64,000 bases of DNA from Modestobacter sp. VKM Ac-2982 (GTDB lineage: Bacteria; Actinomycetota; Actinomycetes; Mycobacteriales; Geodermatophilaceae): contig NZ_JAPVBL010000002.1 in the NCBI RefSeq assembly GCF_026967935.1, forward strand, positions 636,969-700,968, in the 5' to 3' direction. Positions within the stretch are counted from its first letter, which is position 1. Every line of letters starts with the position of its first letter. A model generated the notes under the pieces. The model ran no database searches, was not told where the DNA came from, and was given only the letters and a program-made list of their open reading frames with translations. This document shows positions 39,759 to 47,479 of this stretch, in pieces. The position numbers and the translations under genes were made by a program.

Positions 39759-40094
39759 ATGGACCTCGACCCGATCAGCAGCAACCCCGACAGCTACCGC
39801 GTGGTCTTCGAGAACGCCCGCGTCCGGGTGCTCGAGTACGAGGACGCGCCGGGCCACCGCACCACCCCGCACCGGCACCCGGACAGCGTGATGATCACGC
39901 TCAGCTCGTTCCGGCGGCGGCTGTCCACCGGCGGTCGGGAGGTCGACGTGGAGCTCCCCGCCGGAGCCGCCCGGTGGCTCCCGGCGCAGGAGCACGCCGG
40001 GGAGAACATCGGCGCGACGCCGACGCACACCGTCTTCGTCGAACTCAAGGACGGGGACGCCACCACACCGTCCGGGAGGCTCGGACCGGACTGA
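39759..40094 (+). CDS. Small cupin-domain protein
   Basis: A 111-aa single-domain cupin. The first cupin motif is visible in YEDAPGHRTTPHRHPDSVMI, with the His pair that normally binds a divalent metal; the second in WLPAQEHAGENIGATPTHTVFVEL. No partner domain is present. Such small cupins can be isomerases, dioxygenase-like enzymes or sensors; nothing here tells which. The gene stands alone between the regulator and the intein-bearing radical SAM gene. Confidence 0.82.
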   Translation: MDLDPISSNPDSYRVVFENARVRVLEYEDAPGHRTTPHRHPDSVMITLSSFRRRLSTGGREVDVELPAGAARWLPAQEHAGENIGATPTHTVFVELKDGDATTPSGRLGPD

Positions 40095-40132
40095 CCTGAG
40101 GTGGCTCGACAGCCGGTCGAACATGTGTTCGG

Positions 40133-42277
40133 ATGGGCGGCATGCGGTGGGACGCCCAGCGGCTGGACTTCGACGAACCGACCACCCTGCCCGGGCTGCC
40201 CGACGTCCGTGGCCTGCTGCGCAGCGTGCAGGTGCCGGAGTTCCCGGGCCTGACGTTCCACGAGGTGCGGGCCAAGAGCGCACTGAACGCGGTACCGAAG
40301 GGCTCCGCGATGCCGTTCGGCCACACGATCAACCCCTACCGGGGCTGCTCCCATGCGTGCGTGTACTGCCTGTCGGGCGACACCCAGGTGCTGATGGCGG
40401 ACGGCTCCCAGCGGGCCATTGCCGACCTGGTGGTGGGGGACCGGATCATCGGGACGGAGAAGAGAGACCGGTATCGCCGGTATCTCGAGACCGAGGTGCT
40501 GGCGCACTGGTCGACCGTCAAGCCCGCCCACCGGGTGACGCTCGCGGATGGCACGACGATCATCGCGAGCGGTGACCATCGATTCCTGACCGGGCGTGGT
40601 TGGAAGCACGTCACCGGCGCCAGCTGCGGAGCGGGTCAGCGCCCTCACCTGACGACCAACGACGAACTGCTCGGCTTCGGCCGGTCAGCTCCGACGGTCG
40701 ACGTCTGCGAGGACTACCGACGGGGCTACCTGACCGGCATGGTGCGCGGCGACGCCCACCTCAAGGTGTACCGCTACCAGCGAGCCGGGCGGGTCCATGG
40801 CGACCTGCACCGGTTCCGACTGGCGTTGGCCGACCTGGACGGCCTACGGCGATCTCAGGCCTACCTGACGCAGGCGGGGATCTCGACCGATTGGTTCGAG
40901 TTCTCCGCTGTCACCCCCGAGCGCCGCGCGATGAGCGCCATCAGGACGTCGTCAGCCGCCTCCGTGTCCCGGATCTTCGAACTCATCGCCTGGCCGGAAC
41001 AGCCGTCAGATGCCTGGCAGCGGGGTTTCCTGGCCGGCGTCTTCGACGCCGAGGGCAGCCGGAGCCAGCACGTCCTCAGGATCACCAACGCCGATGACGA
41101 GATGCTCGAACGGACGAGTGCCGCCTTCACCGCATTGGGCTTCGACAGCGTCCTGGAGGACAGGCGCCTGGCGAACCGGGTACGGACGGTCCGCCTGCGC
41201 GGCGGGCTGAAAGAGCACCTGCGCTTCATCCACCTCGTCGACCCGGCGATCCGCCGCAAGTGCCAGGTACAGGGCACAGCCATCAAGAGCACGGCTGATC
41301 TACGAGTGACCGAGGTCCGGGACCTCGGTCTGGAGATGCCGATGTACGACATCACCACCGGCACGGGGGACTTCATCGCGAACGGCGTCGTGAGCCACAA
41401 CTGCTTCGCCCGGGGGACGCACGAGTGGCTGGAGCTGGACAGCGGCGCCGACTTCGACCAGCAGATCGTGGTCAAGACCAACGTCGTCGACGTGCTGCGA
41501 CGTGAGCTGGCCCGGCCGTCCTGGCAGCGGGAACACGTCGCCCTGGGCACCAACACCGACCCGTACCAGCGGGCCGAGGGCCGCTACCGGCTGATGCCCG
41601 GGATCATCGACGCGCTGGCCCGGTCGGGCACCCCGTTCTCGGTGCTGACCAAGGGCACGCTGGCCCGTCGCGACGTCCCCCGACTCGCTGCCGCATCGCG
41701 CGACGTCCCGGTGGGGATGGGCGTGTCGATGGCCATCTGGGACGACGACCTGCACGCCGCCCTGGAACCCGGCGCCCCCACGCCCCGGGCGCGGCTGGAC
41801 CTGGTGCGGGCGATCACCGACGCCGGGCTGCCCTGCGGGGTCTTCCTGGCCCCGGTGCTGCCCGGCCTCACCGACCGGATGGACCACCTGGAGGCAGCGA
41901 TCGGTGCCATCGCCGCGGCCGGGGCCACCGGGGTGACCGTGTTGCCGCTGCACCTGCGCCCGGGTGCCCGGGAGTGGTTCACCGCCTGGCTGTCCCGGGA
42001 GCACCCCGGGCTGGTCGGCCGGTACCGCCAGCTCTACGGCCGCGGCGCCTACGTGCCGGCCGAGTACCGCACGTGGCTCGCCGGCCGGGTGGCCCCGGTG
42101 CTCGCGCGGTACGGCCTGGACCGGCAGAGCGGGGGAGTGGCACGGGGCGTCGACACCGGCAGCGGCCTCGGGCTGCCCGGGGACGAGTCGGCGGGCTTCC
42201 CCGCCGGCAGCCTCCCCTCCCGTCGGCCGGCGCCGACAGTGGTCGAGGAGACCCCCGAGCAGCTCTCGTTGTGCTGA
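40133..42277 (+). CDS. Rv2578c-family radical SAM protein interrupted by an intein
   Basis: A 714-aa precursor. The host protein is about 369 aa after splicing and belongs to the Rv2578c/SplB-like radical SAM family. Its 4Fe-4S motif CxxxCxxC is C72-S-H-A-C76-V-Y followed by the third Cys. The intein (345 aa) sits exactly before that third Cys, so the spliced product reads CSHACVYCFARGTHEWLEL. Before splicing the cluster cannot form normally. The later host part (VALGTNTDPYQRAEGRYRLM, LPLHLRPGAREWFTAWL) follows the family. Substrate unknown; SplB-type enzymes repair spore photoproduct DNA damage. Confidence 0.93.
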   Translation: MGGMRWDAQRLDFDEPTTLPGLPDVRGLLRSVQVPEFPGLTFHEVRAKSALNAVPKGSAMPFGHTINPYRGCSHACVYCLSGDTQVLMADGSQRAIADLVVGDRIIGTEKRDRYRRYLETEVLAHWSTVKPAHRVTLADGTTIIASGDHRFLTGRGWKHVTGASCGAGQRPHLTTNDELLGFGRSAPTVDVCEDYRRGYLTGMVRGDAHLKVYRYQRAGRVHGDLHRFRLALADLDGLRRSQAYLTQAGISTDWFEFSAVTPERRAMSAIRTSSAASVSRIFELIAWPEQPSDAWQRGFLAGVFDAEGSRSQHVLRITNADDEMLERTSAAFTALGFDSVLEDRRLANRVRTVRLRGGLKEHLRFIHLVDPAIRRKCQVQGTAIKSTADLRVTEVRDLGLEMPMYDITTGTGDFIANGVVSHNCFARGTHEWLELDSGADFDQQIVVKTNVVDVLRRELARPSWQREHVALGTNTDPYQRAEGRYRLMPGIIDALARSGTPFSVLTKGTLARRDVPRLAAASRDVPVGMGVSMAIWDDDLHAALEPGAPTPRARLDLVRAITDAGLPCGVFLAPVLPGLTDRMDHLEAAIGAIAAAGATGVTVLPLHLRPGAREWFTAWLSREHPGLVGRYRQLYGRGAYVPAEYRTWLAGRVAPVLARYGLDRQSGGVARGVDTGSGLGLPGDESAGFPAGSLPSRRPAPTVVEETPEQLSLC
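40367..41401 (+). other. Intein with LAGLIDADG (DOD) homing endonuclease
   Basis: Residues 79-423 of the precursor. Block A begins with Cys1 (CLSGDTQVLMADGSQRAIAD), block B has GTTIIASGDHRFLT with the conserved His, and block F/G ends MYDITTGTGDFIANGVVSHN, followed by the +1 Cys. Two LAGLIDADG-like motifs (YLTGMVRGDAH at about 199 and FLAGVFDAEGS at about 299) mark a homing endonuclease, both with Asp in the expected place, so it may still cut. Lower-GC codons such as GAT, CGA and TCA are more frequent than in the host. Confidence 0.93.
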
Positions 42278-42295
42278 GCGGGAGCTGGGTGTCGC

Positions 42296-43141
42296 TCAGC
42301 CGGCCAGCCGGGCGCGACGACCGACGGTCCGCAGTGCCCGCACCGCTCCGCGCGGGCCCACCGGCGGCGCCCCGCCGGCCAGCGCCAGCCGACGGTAGGA
42401 GTCGTAGGAGAGCGTGAGGTAGTCGGCCGCCAGCTCCTCGACCTGCTCCCGGCGGCTCGGCGGGGCCGTTGCGCGCATGGCGGTGGCGGTACGGACGGCG
42501 TGCTTGGCGAACGTCACCTGCAGGGCCTGGGTGGAGAGCTGCCCACCGACGTGCGAGCTCGGGCCAGGCCCACGCCGCAGGGCCGGCAGCACCCAGGGGC
42601 TCGCGGCGAGGCCGGGGAACCGGCTGCGGACGGCCTCCCAGGCGTGCCAGGCGGTGAGCGCACCGGGCACGGACCACTCACCGTCCTCTGTGCACACGTG
42701 GAGACGGCGGGTCGTCGCGTGCACCTGGTCGCGGCGCAAGGCCCGGAACTGCCCCACCGTCCCCGGCCAGCCCAGGGCGAGCGCACACCAGGCGACCGAG
42801 CGCAGGTGCTCCGGCGCCTCGCCGCGCACCCGGGTCAGTTCCCGCAGGTCGAGGGTGACCGGGTCGGGCTCGGGCGTGGTGGCCCGGGGGACTCCGATCC
42901 CGCCGTAGCGGGCCACCTTGCTGTACAGGGCGATGGTGGCCGGCTTCCACTCGCGAGCCTCGGCCAGCGGCTCGAGCCCGGTCTCGGCCAGGGCATCGGG
43001 CCCCAGCCCCAGCTCCAGAGCCGCTTCGACCAGCCGCCGCCACTGCGGCTCGTACCCGGGCGGCACGGGCAGCCGGGCCCAGGCGCGCACTGGGGGTGGA
43101 GCCGGCATGTGCGGCAGCGGCGGCTGCCATGCACCTGACAT
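42296..43141 (-). CDS. Tyrosine-recombinase-like protein, probably catalytically degenerate
   Basis: A 281-aa protein not firmly recognised. The layout resembles a tyrosine recombinase: an N-terminal helical segment (WKPATIALYSKVARYGG), then WCALALGWPGTVGQFRALRRD, matching the 'GLRxSELLxLRWxD' region but with the catalytic Arg replaced. SPWVLPALRRG and STQALQVTFAKHAVRTA follow, with an HxxR-like element, and LTLSYDSYRRLAL offers a possible Tyr. Since the first Arg seems absent, it may bind DNA without recombining it. The start ATG at 43141 has a leaderless TAGTGT box next to a 15-nt repeat. Confidence 0.6.
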   Translation of the reverse strand: MSGAWQPPLPHMPAPPPVRAWARLPVPPGYEPQWRRLVEAALELGLGPDALAETGLEPLAEAREWKPATIALYSKVARYGGIGVPRATTPEPDPVTLDLRELTRVRGEAPEHLRSVAWCALALGWPGTVGQFRALRRDQVHATTRRLHVCTEDGEWSVPGALTAWHAWEAVRSRFPGLAASPWVLPALRRGPGPSSHVGGQLSTQALQVTFAKHAVRTATAMRATAPPSRREQVEELAADYLTLSYDSYRRLALAGGAPPVGPRGAVRALRTVGRRARLAG

Positions 43142-43147
43142 GGCAGG

Positions 43148-43153
43148 ACACTA
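43148..43153 (-). promoter_or_regulatory. -10 box of the recombinase-like gene
   Basis: TAGTGT on the minus strand, 6 nt before the ATG at 43141. Its upstream base is shared with the 15-nt repeat at 43153-43167, so a protein bound there would block or activate this promoter. Confidence 0.5.
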
Positions 43154-43167
43154 CCGTTATCCCCAAC
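43153..43167. repeat. 15-nt repeat ACCGTTATCCCCAAC, copy 2
   Basis: Identical to 27636-27650. It sits directly upstream of and touching the -10 box of the recombinase-like gene. Two TGACATGG direct repeats (around 43137 and 43197) bracket it. The region also has a 7-bp hairpin at 43212-43228. Confidence 0.5.
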
Positions 43168-43309
43168 AATGTCGCAACTTGTCGTTGTCGTCATCTGACA
43201 TGGACACCAGACGCGCCCTCCGGGCGCGCATCAGCAACCACGCTGATCTGGACTGCAATCCGTCCGGCCCAGCCAGCAGGGTCACCCCGGTCCCGGTGAC
43301 CATGGGTCG

Positions 43310-44467
43310 GTGCGCACCGTGGGAGTCGAGGAAGAGCTGCTCGTCGTGGACCCGGCGGGCACGCCCGTGCCACTGGCTCCGGAGGCCCTCGAGGTGGCCG
43401 CCCGCCGCGGCGAGGGGGAGACGGTCCAGGAGCACGACCGGGCCGAGCAGTCGGACGCGCCGCCCGACCCCGGCGGCGCCTCGGGTGGTCCGCGGCTGGT
43501 GCCCGAGTTGAAGGAGCAGCAGATCGAGCTGGGCACCCGGGTCTGCCACGGGCTCGACGAGGTGGCCGCGGAGCTGCGGCACTGGCGTTCCCGTGCCGAT
43601 GCGGCCGCTGCGACGGTGGGCGCCCGGGTGGCGGCCCTGGCCAGCTCGCCGGTGGCGGTGGAGCCGGAGACGACGCCGGGGGAGCGGTACGCGGAGATGG
43701 TCGAGGTGTTCGGCCTGACCGCCGCGGAGGTCCTCACCTGCGGCTGCCACGTGCACGTCTCCGTGGACGGCGACGAGGAGGGGGTCGCCGTCCTCGACCG
43801 GATCCGGGTGTGGCTCCCGGTGCTCACCGCGCTGACCACCAACTCACCGTTCTGGTCCGGGCGGGAGACCGGCTACGCGAGTTTCCGCTCCCAGGTCTGG
43901 AACCGCTGGCCCTCGGCCGGCCCGAACGCCGTGTTCGGCACCCCGGCGCGGTACCACCAGCTGATCGCCGACCTGGTCGCCACCGACACGGTGCTCGACG
44001 AGGGGATGGTCTACTTCGACGCCCGCCTCTCGGCGACCTGGCCGACGGTGGAGGTCCGGGTGTCCGACGTGGCACTGCGGGTCGAGGACGCCGTCCTGCT
44101 GGCCGGGCTGGTGCGCGGTCTGGTGGAGACGGCGGCCCGGGAGTGGCGGGCCGGCGTCGCGGCCCCCGAGGTCCGGACCGAGGTGCTCCGTGTCGCCGGC
44201 TGGCGGGCCGGCCGCTCAGGCCTCACCGGGGACCTGGTCGACCCGCGGACCGGCCAGCCCGCCCCGGCGGCCGAGGTGGTGGCCGCCCTGGTCGAGCACG
44301 TCCGCACGGCCCTGCGCGACAGCGGGGACGCCGAGCGGGTGGAGGAGGGCGTCGCCGCCGTGCTGCGCCGCGGCACCGGGGCGACCCTGCAGCGTGCGGT
44401 CCTCGGCGAGACCGGTGACCCGGCCGCCGTCGTCCGGGCCGCGGTCGCCGCCACCCACGGCGACTGA
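43310..44467 (+). CDS. Carboxylate-amine ligase, YbdK/EgtA-like glutamate-cysteine ligase family
   Basis: A 385-aa member of the YbdK branch of the glutamate-cysteine ligase-2 superfamily. RTVGVEEELLVVDPAGTPVP is the family start, with metal-binding Glu residues. KEQQIELGTRVCHGLDEVA, TCGCHVHVSVDGDEEGVAVL and NSPFWSGRETGYASFRSQVW are further signatures. Weak ATP-dependent gamma-glutamylation has been shown for E. coli YbdK; the true substrate is unknown. A short inverted repeat (ggtcacc/ggtgacc, 43280-43301) precedes the GTG start. No ergothioneine genes lie nearby. Confidence 0.88.
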   Translation: MRTVGVEEELLVVDPAGTPVPLAPEALEVAARRGEGETVQEHDRAEQSDAPPDPGGASGGPRLVPELKEQQIELGTRVCHGLDEVAAELRHWRSRADAAAATVGARVAALASSPVAVEPETTPGERYAEMVEVFGLTAAEVLTCGCHVHVSVDGDEEGVAVLDRIRVWLPVLTALTTNSPFWSGRETGYASFRSQVWNRWPSAGPNAVFGTPARYHQLIADLVATDTVLDEGMVYFDARLSATWPTVEVRVSDVALRVEDAVLLAGLVRGLVETAAREWRAGVAAPEVRTEVLRVAGWRAGRSGLTGDLVDPRTGQPAPAAEVVAALVEHVRTALRDSGDAERVEEGVAAVLRRGTGATLQRAVLGETGDPAAVVRAAVAATHGD

Positions 44468-44499
44468 GACCGCAGCGCCGCTCTCGGATCCGGGTTGGT

Positions 44500-44505
44500 T
44501 AGGGT
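44500..44505 (+). promoter_or_regulatory. -10 box of the acyltransferase gene
   Basis: TAGGGT, 6 nt before the ATG at 44512. Confidence 0.5.
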
Positions 44506-44511
44506 CCGCTC

Positions 44512-45378
44512 ATGTACACGGCCAGCTGGGGCGACGTCGCCCGCCGGGACCTGTTCGGGCCGAAGCCGGACCCCCGGGACCGCCCGTACCGGTTGGTCAT
44601 CCGGGTGGTCCTCATCGTCTTCCGGCTGTTCCGCTTCCGCTTCGACCTCCGCGGGCAGGAGCACGTGCCGGCCACCGGTGGGGCGGTCATCTGCAGCAAC
44701 CACGTCTCCTACTTCGACTTCACCTACCTCGGGCTCGCGGCGCTGCCGCAGCACCGGCTGGTGCGGTTCATGGCGAAGGCGGCCATCTTCGGGCACTGGT
44801 TCGCCGGGCCGTTCATGCGCGCCATGCACCACATCCCGGTCGACCGCAAGGCCGGGGCCTCGGCCTTCGACGCCGCCGTCCTCGCGCTGAAGGAGGGCAA
44901 CGTCGTCGGGATCTTTCCTGAGGCGACGATCAGCACGTCGTTCACCGTCAAGGACGTCAAGGCGGGCGCGGCCCGGATGGCGGTCGAGGCCGGGGTGCCG
45001 GTGCTCCCCGCCGCGGTGTGGGGTGGGCACCGCGTCGCCACGAAGGCGCACAAGTTCGTGCTGCGCCGTGACGTGCCGGTGACGGTGATCATCGGTGAGC
45101 CGCTGTACCCGGAGCCGGGGGAGAAGCCGCAGGCCCTGCTGCGCCGGATCAAGGCGGCGATGGTGGACCTGCTGGACGAGGCGCAGCGCACCTACCCGGA
45201 CCAGCCGGCCGGGGACGACGACCGCTGGTGGCAGCCGGTCCACCTGGGGGGCACCGCGCCGACCCCGGAGATCGCCGCCGTCAACGACGCCGACTACGCC
45301 GCAGGCAACCGGACGAAGGTCAAGGCCCCGCACCCGCTGGCCCGCGCCAAGCAGCTGCTCGCCCGCGCCCGCCGCTGA
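44512..45378 (+). CDS. PlsC-family lysophospholipid acyltransferase
   Basis: A 288-aa 1-acyl-glycerol-3-phosphate acyltransferase-family protein. The HX4D catalytic motif is SNHVSYFDFTY. MRAMHHIPVDRKA is the second conserved block, FPEATIS the FPEGT-like block and AAVWGGHR the fourth. One membrane-associated N-terminal helix (RLVIRVVLIVFRLFRF) is present. It probably makes phosphatidic acid or acylates another envelope lipid at the inner membrane. The C-terminal 60 residues are an unconserved basic tail. Convergent with the next gene, with only 3 nt between stops. Confidence 0.9.
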   Translation: MYTASWGDVARRDLFGPKPDPRDRPYRLVIRVVLIVFRLFRFRFDLRGQEHVPATGGAVICSNHVSYFDFTYLGLAALPQHRLVRFMAKAAIFGHWFAGPFMRAMHHIPVDRKAGASAFDAAVLALKEGNVVGIFPEATISTSFTVKDVKAGAARMAVEAGVPVLPAAVWGGHRVATKAHKFVLRRDVPVTVIIGEPLYPEPGEKPQALLRRIKAAMVDLLDEAQRTYPDQPAGDDDRWWQPVHLGGTAPTPEIAAVNDADYAAGNRTKVKAPHPLARAKQLLARARR

Positions 45379-45381
45379 CCC

Positions 45382-46824
45382 TCAGCGCACCCGCGTGGCG
45401 ACGTCGGCGGCGGTGAGCGGGGCGACCATCTCCCGTTCGTACGTGCGGTGCCACCAGGCACCCGTCTCCCGCCGCTCCTCCCGGGTGGTGAACCGGTAGC
45501 GGTAGACCAGGACGCGCACGGCGGCCGGGCGATCGGTGCCGAAGGGCGCCGACCGCAGCAGCCGCAACGTGGCCCGGTCGGCGGCCAGCAGCTTGGCCAG
45601 GAACGGCAACAGCCAGGCCCGGCCGTAGGCGGGGGAGAGGGCCACGAACCACATCAGCCAGTCCAGCCGCAGGTGGTAGGGCGCCCACTGGGGCGGACGG
45701 CGGTGGACGTCGCCGGGCTTGCCGCGGAACTCGTACTCCCGCCACACCGCGTCGGGCCCGGGGTCGTCGGTGGCCTCCACGACCAGCTCCCGGCGCACCT
45801 TGGTCACCGAGCCGAAGGCGCCGTAGCTGTTCACCAGCCGGAGCGGGTCGAAGCTGGTGTTCATCCGCTGCGCGGGGGACAGCAGGTTGCGCACCGGCGC
45901 CACGCTGAGGGCGGCGACCAGCACCGCAAGCCCGAGCACCACCGCGACGAACCAGGTGGGGGAGGAGAGCTGGTCGGGACGGTCGACCGGCAGGACGGCG
46001 GCCAGCCAGCGCCCGTCGACCACCGACAGGGCCAGCACCAGGGTGAGCGCGTTGAGCCAGGCGAAGTTGCCGCTGACCAGCAAGTACCCCTGGGTGACCA
46101 CGATGACCAGCGCCGCCACCCCGGCGATCGGCTGCGGCGCGAGCAGGCCGAACACGACGACCAGCTGGGTGACGTGGTTGGCCAGCGTCTCCACCCGGTG
46201 CAGCCGCGGGCTCAGCCGGTGGAACCACCAGCTCAACGGGTTGGGCATCGGCTGGGTCTCGTGGTGCCAGGACAGGCAGGTGAGGTCGCGCCAGCACTGG
46301 TCGCCGCGCATCTTGATCAGCCCGGCCCCGAACTCCAGCCGGAACAGCAGCCAGCGCAGCAGCCACATGCCCAGCGTGGGCGGGGCGACGTGCGCGGGGC
46401 CGAGGAAGACGGCGAGGAACCCGGCCTCCAGCAGCAGTGACTCCCAGCCGAAGCCGTACCAGATCTGGCCGACGTTCACGATCGACAGGTAGAGCGCCCA
46501 GAGCACCCCCCACAACGCCATCCAGCCCGCCAGGGGCAGGCGGTCGGCCAGCCCACCGAGGGCGGCGAGCGAGAGCACGATGCCGGTCCAGCAGCAGCCG
46601 GCGAAGAACCGGTCGGACCAGTGCAGGTGGAACAGGCTCGGCGCCCGTTTCCAGGAGGCCCACTCCAGGTACCGGGGGACCGGGGTCAGGCCGTCGGTGC
46701 CCAGCAGCGCCCGCCCCTGGCGCAGCGCGGCGACGAACGCGATCAGGTAGACGAGCGCGAGTCCCCGGGTGAAGACCCAGCGGCCCGCCCAGGCGCCAGG
46801 GTCGGCGAACCAGTCCACGCCCAT
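45382..46824 (-). CDS. Lipase maturation factor family membrane protein
   Basis: A 480-aa polytopic membrane protein related to vertebrate LMF1, an ER chaperone for lipases. The family core is LRWLLFRLEFGAGLIKMRGD followed by CWRDLTCLSWHHETQPMPNP and WWFHRLSP. The soluble C-terminal part has EYEFRGKPGDVHRRPPQWAP, YHLRLDWLMWFVALSP and the final RYRFTTREE. The bacterial role is unknown. The ATG at 46824 was chosen because it gives the family N-terminus; the frame runs on upstream into the acetyltransferase gene. Confidence 0.88.
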   Translation of the reverse strand: MGVDWFADPGAWAGRWVFTRGLALVYLIAFVAALRQGRALLGTDGLTPVPRYLEWASWKRAPSLFHLHWSDRFFAGCCWTGIVLSLAALGGLADRLPLAGWMALWGVLWALYLSIVNVGQIWYGFGWESLLLEAGFLAVFLGPAHVAPPTLGMWLLRWLLFRLEFGAGLIKMRGDQCWRDLTCLSWHHETQPMPNPLSWWFHRLSPRLHRVETLANHVTQLVVVFGLLAPQPIAGVAALVIVVTQGYLLVSGNFAWLNALTLVLALSVVDGRWLAAVLPVDRPDQLSSPTWFVAVVLGLAVLVAALSVAPVRNLLSPAQRMNTSFDPLRLVNSYGAFGSVTKVRRELVVEATDDPGPDAVWREYEFRGKPGDVHRRPPQWAPYHLRLDWLMWFVALSPAYGRAWLLPFLAKLLAADRATLRLLRSAPFGTDRPAAVRVLVYRYRFTTREERRETGAWWHRTYEREMVAPLTAADVATRVR

Positions 46825-46831
46825 CCTCGGC

Positions 46832-47344
46832 TCACTCCGCCGGCGCCTCGAGCCGGAAGGCCTCCAGCTCGGTGCCGTACCAGCGGGTGGTGCGGCCCAG
46901 CGGCTGCATGCCCAGCTTCTCGCAGACCCGCAGCGAGGCCTCGTTGCCCGGCCGGACGACGGCGTAGACCTCCAGCAGCCCGTCGTCGAACGCCCGGTCG
47001 ACGACCGCCCGGGCCGCCTCGGTGGCGTAGCCGCGCCGCCAGCTGTCGGGGTGCAGGTGCCAGCCGACCTCCACCTCACCGACCCCGTGGGGGAGCGGTT
47101 TGAGCAGCACCGTCCCCGCCGGTGGCCCCCCGCTCCGGGGCTCGATGGCCCAGCACCCGTGCGCCGGGTCCAGCTCGTGCACCAGCCGCCAGCGCTCGAC
47201 CAGCTCGGCGGGCGGCACCGTCAGTGCCCCGCCCAGCCAGCAGGTCACCTCGTCCCGGCTGTACAGGTCGGCGAGGCGAGCGAGGTCGGCGTCGCCCGTC
47301 GTCCAGGCCCGCAGCCGCAGCCGGTCGGTGCACAGCAGTTCCAC
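46832..47344 (-). CDS. GNAT family N-acetyltransferase
   Basis: A 170-aa acetyltransferase of the RimJ/RimL type. It begins MELLCTDRLRLRAWTTGDAD and has the acetyl-CoA binding helix region SWRRGYATEAARAVVDRAFD (R-x-x-G-x-A). VRPGNEASLRVCEKLGMQPL is the typical 'N-x-x-S-x-x-v-x-e-k-l-G-f' motif. The acceptor is unknown. The gene ends 7 nt before the lipase maturation factor start on the same strand, so the two are probably co-transcribed. Confidence 0.92.
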   Translation of the reverse strand: MELLCTDRLRLRAWTTGDADLARLADLYSRDEVTCWLGGALTVPPAELVERWRLVHELDPAHGCWAIEPRSGGPPAGTVLLKPLPHGVGEVEVGWHLHPDSWRRGYATEAARAVVDRAFDDGLLEVYAVVRPGNEASLRVCEKLGMQPLGRTTRWYGTELEAFRLEAPAE

Positions 47345-47410
47345 CCACGGGGAGCTACCGCCGTCCGCCGCGGAGGAAACGCCTCAGCGGGGTCGCCGTC
47401 CTCGCGGTAC

Positions 47411-47448
47411 GGGTGCGGACCGCACGCCCCAGGGTGAGGTCCGCACCC
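47411..47448. terminator. Hairpin terminator after kamA
   Basis: 11-bp stem gggtgcggacc (47411-47421) with ggtccgcaccc (47438-47448) and a 16-nt loop, downstream of kamA on the minus strand and ahead of the acetyltransferase gene. Confidence 0.65.
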
Positions 47449-47479
47449 CGCACGTGAGGCTCGCGGGCAGCGGGGTCCT

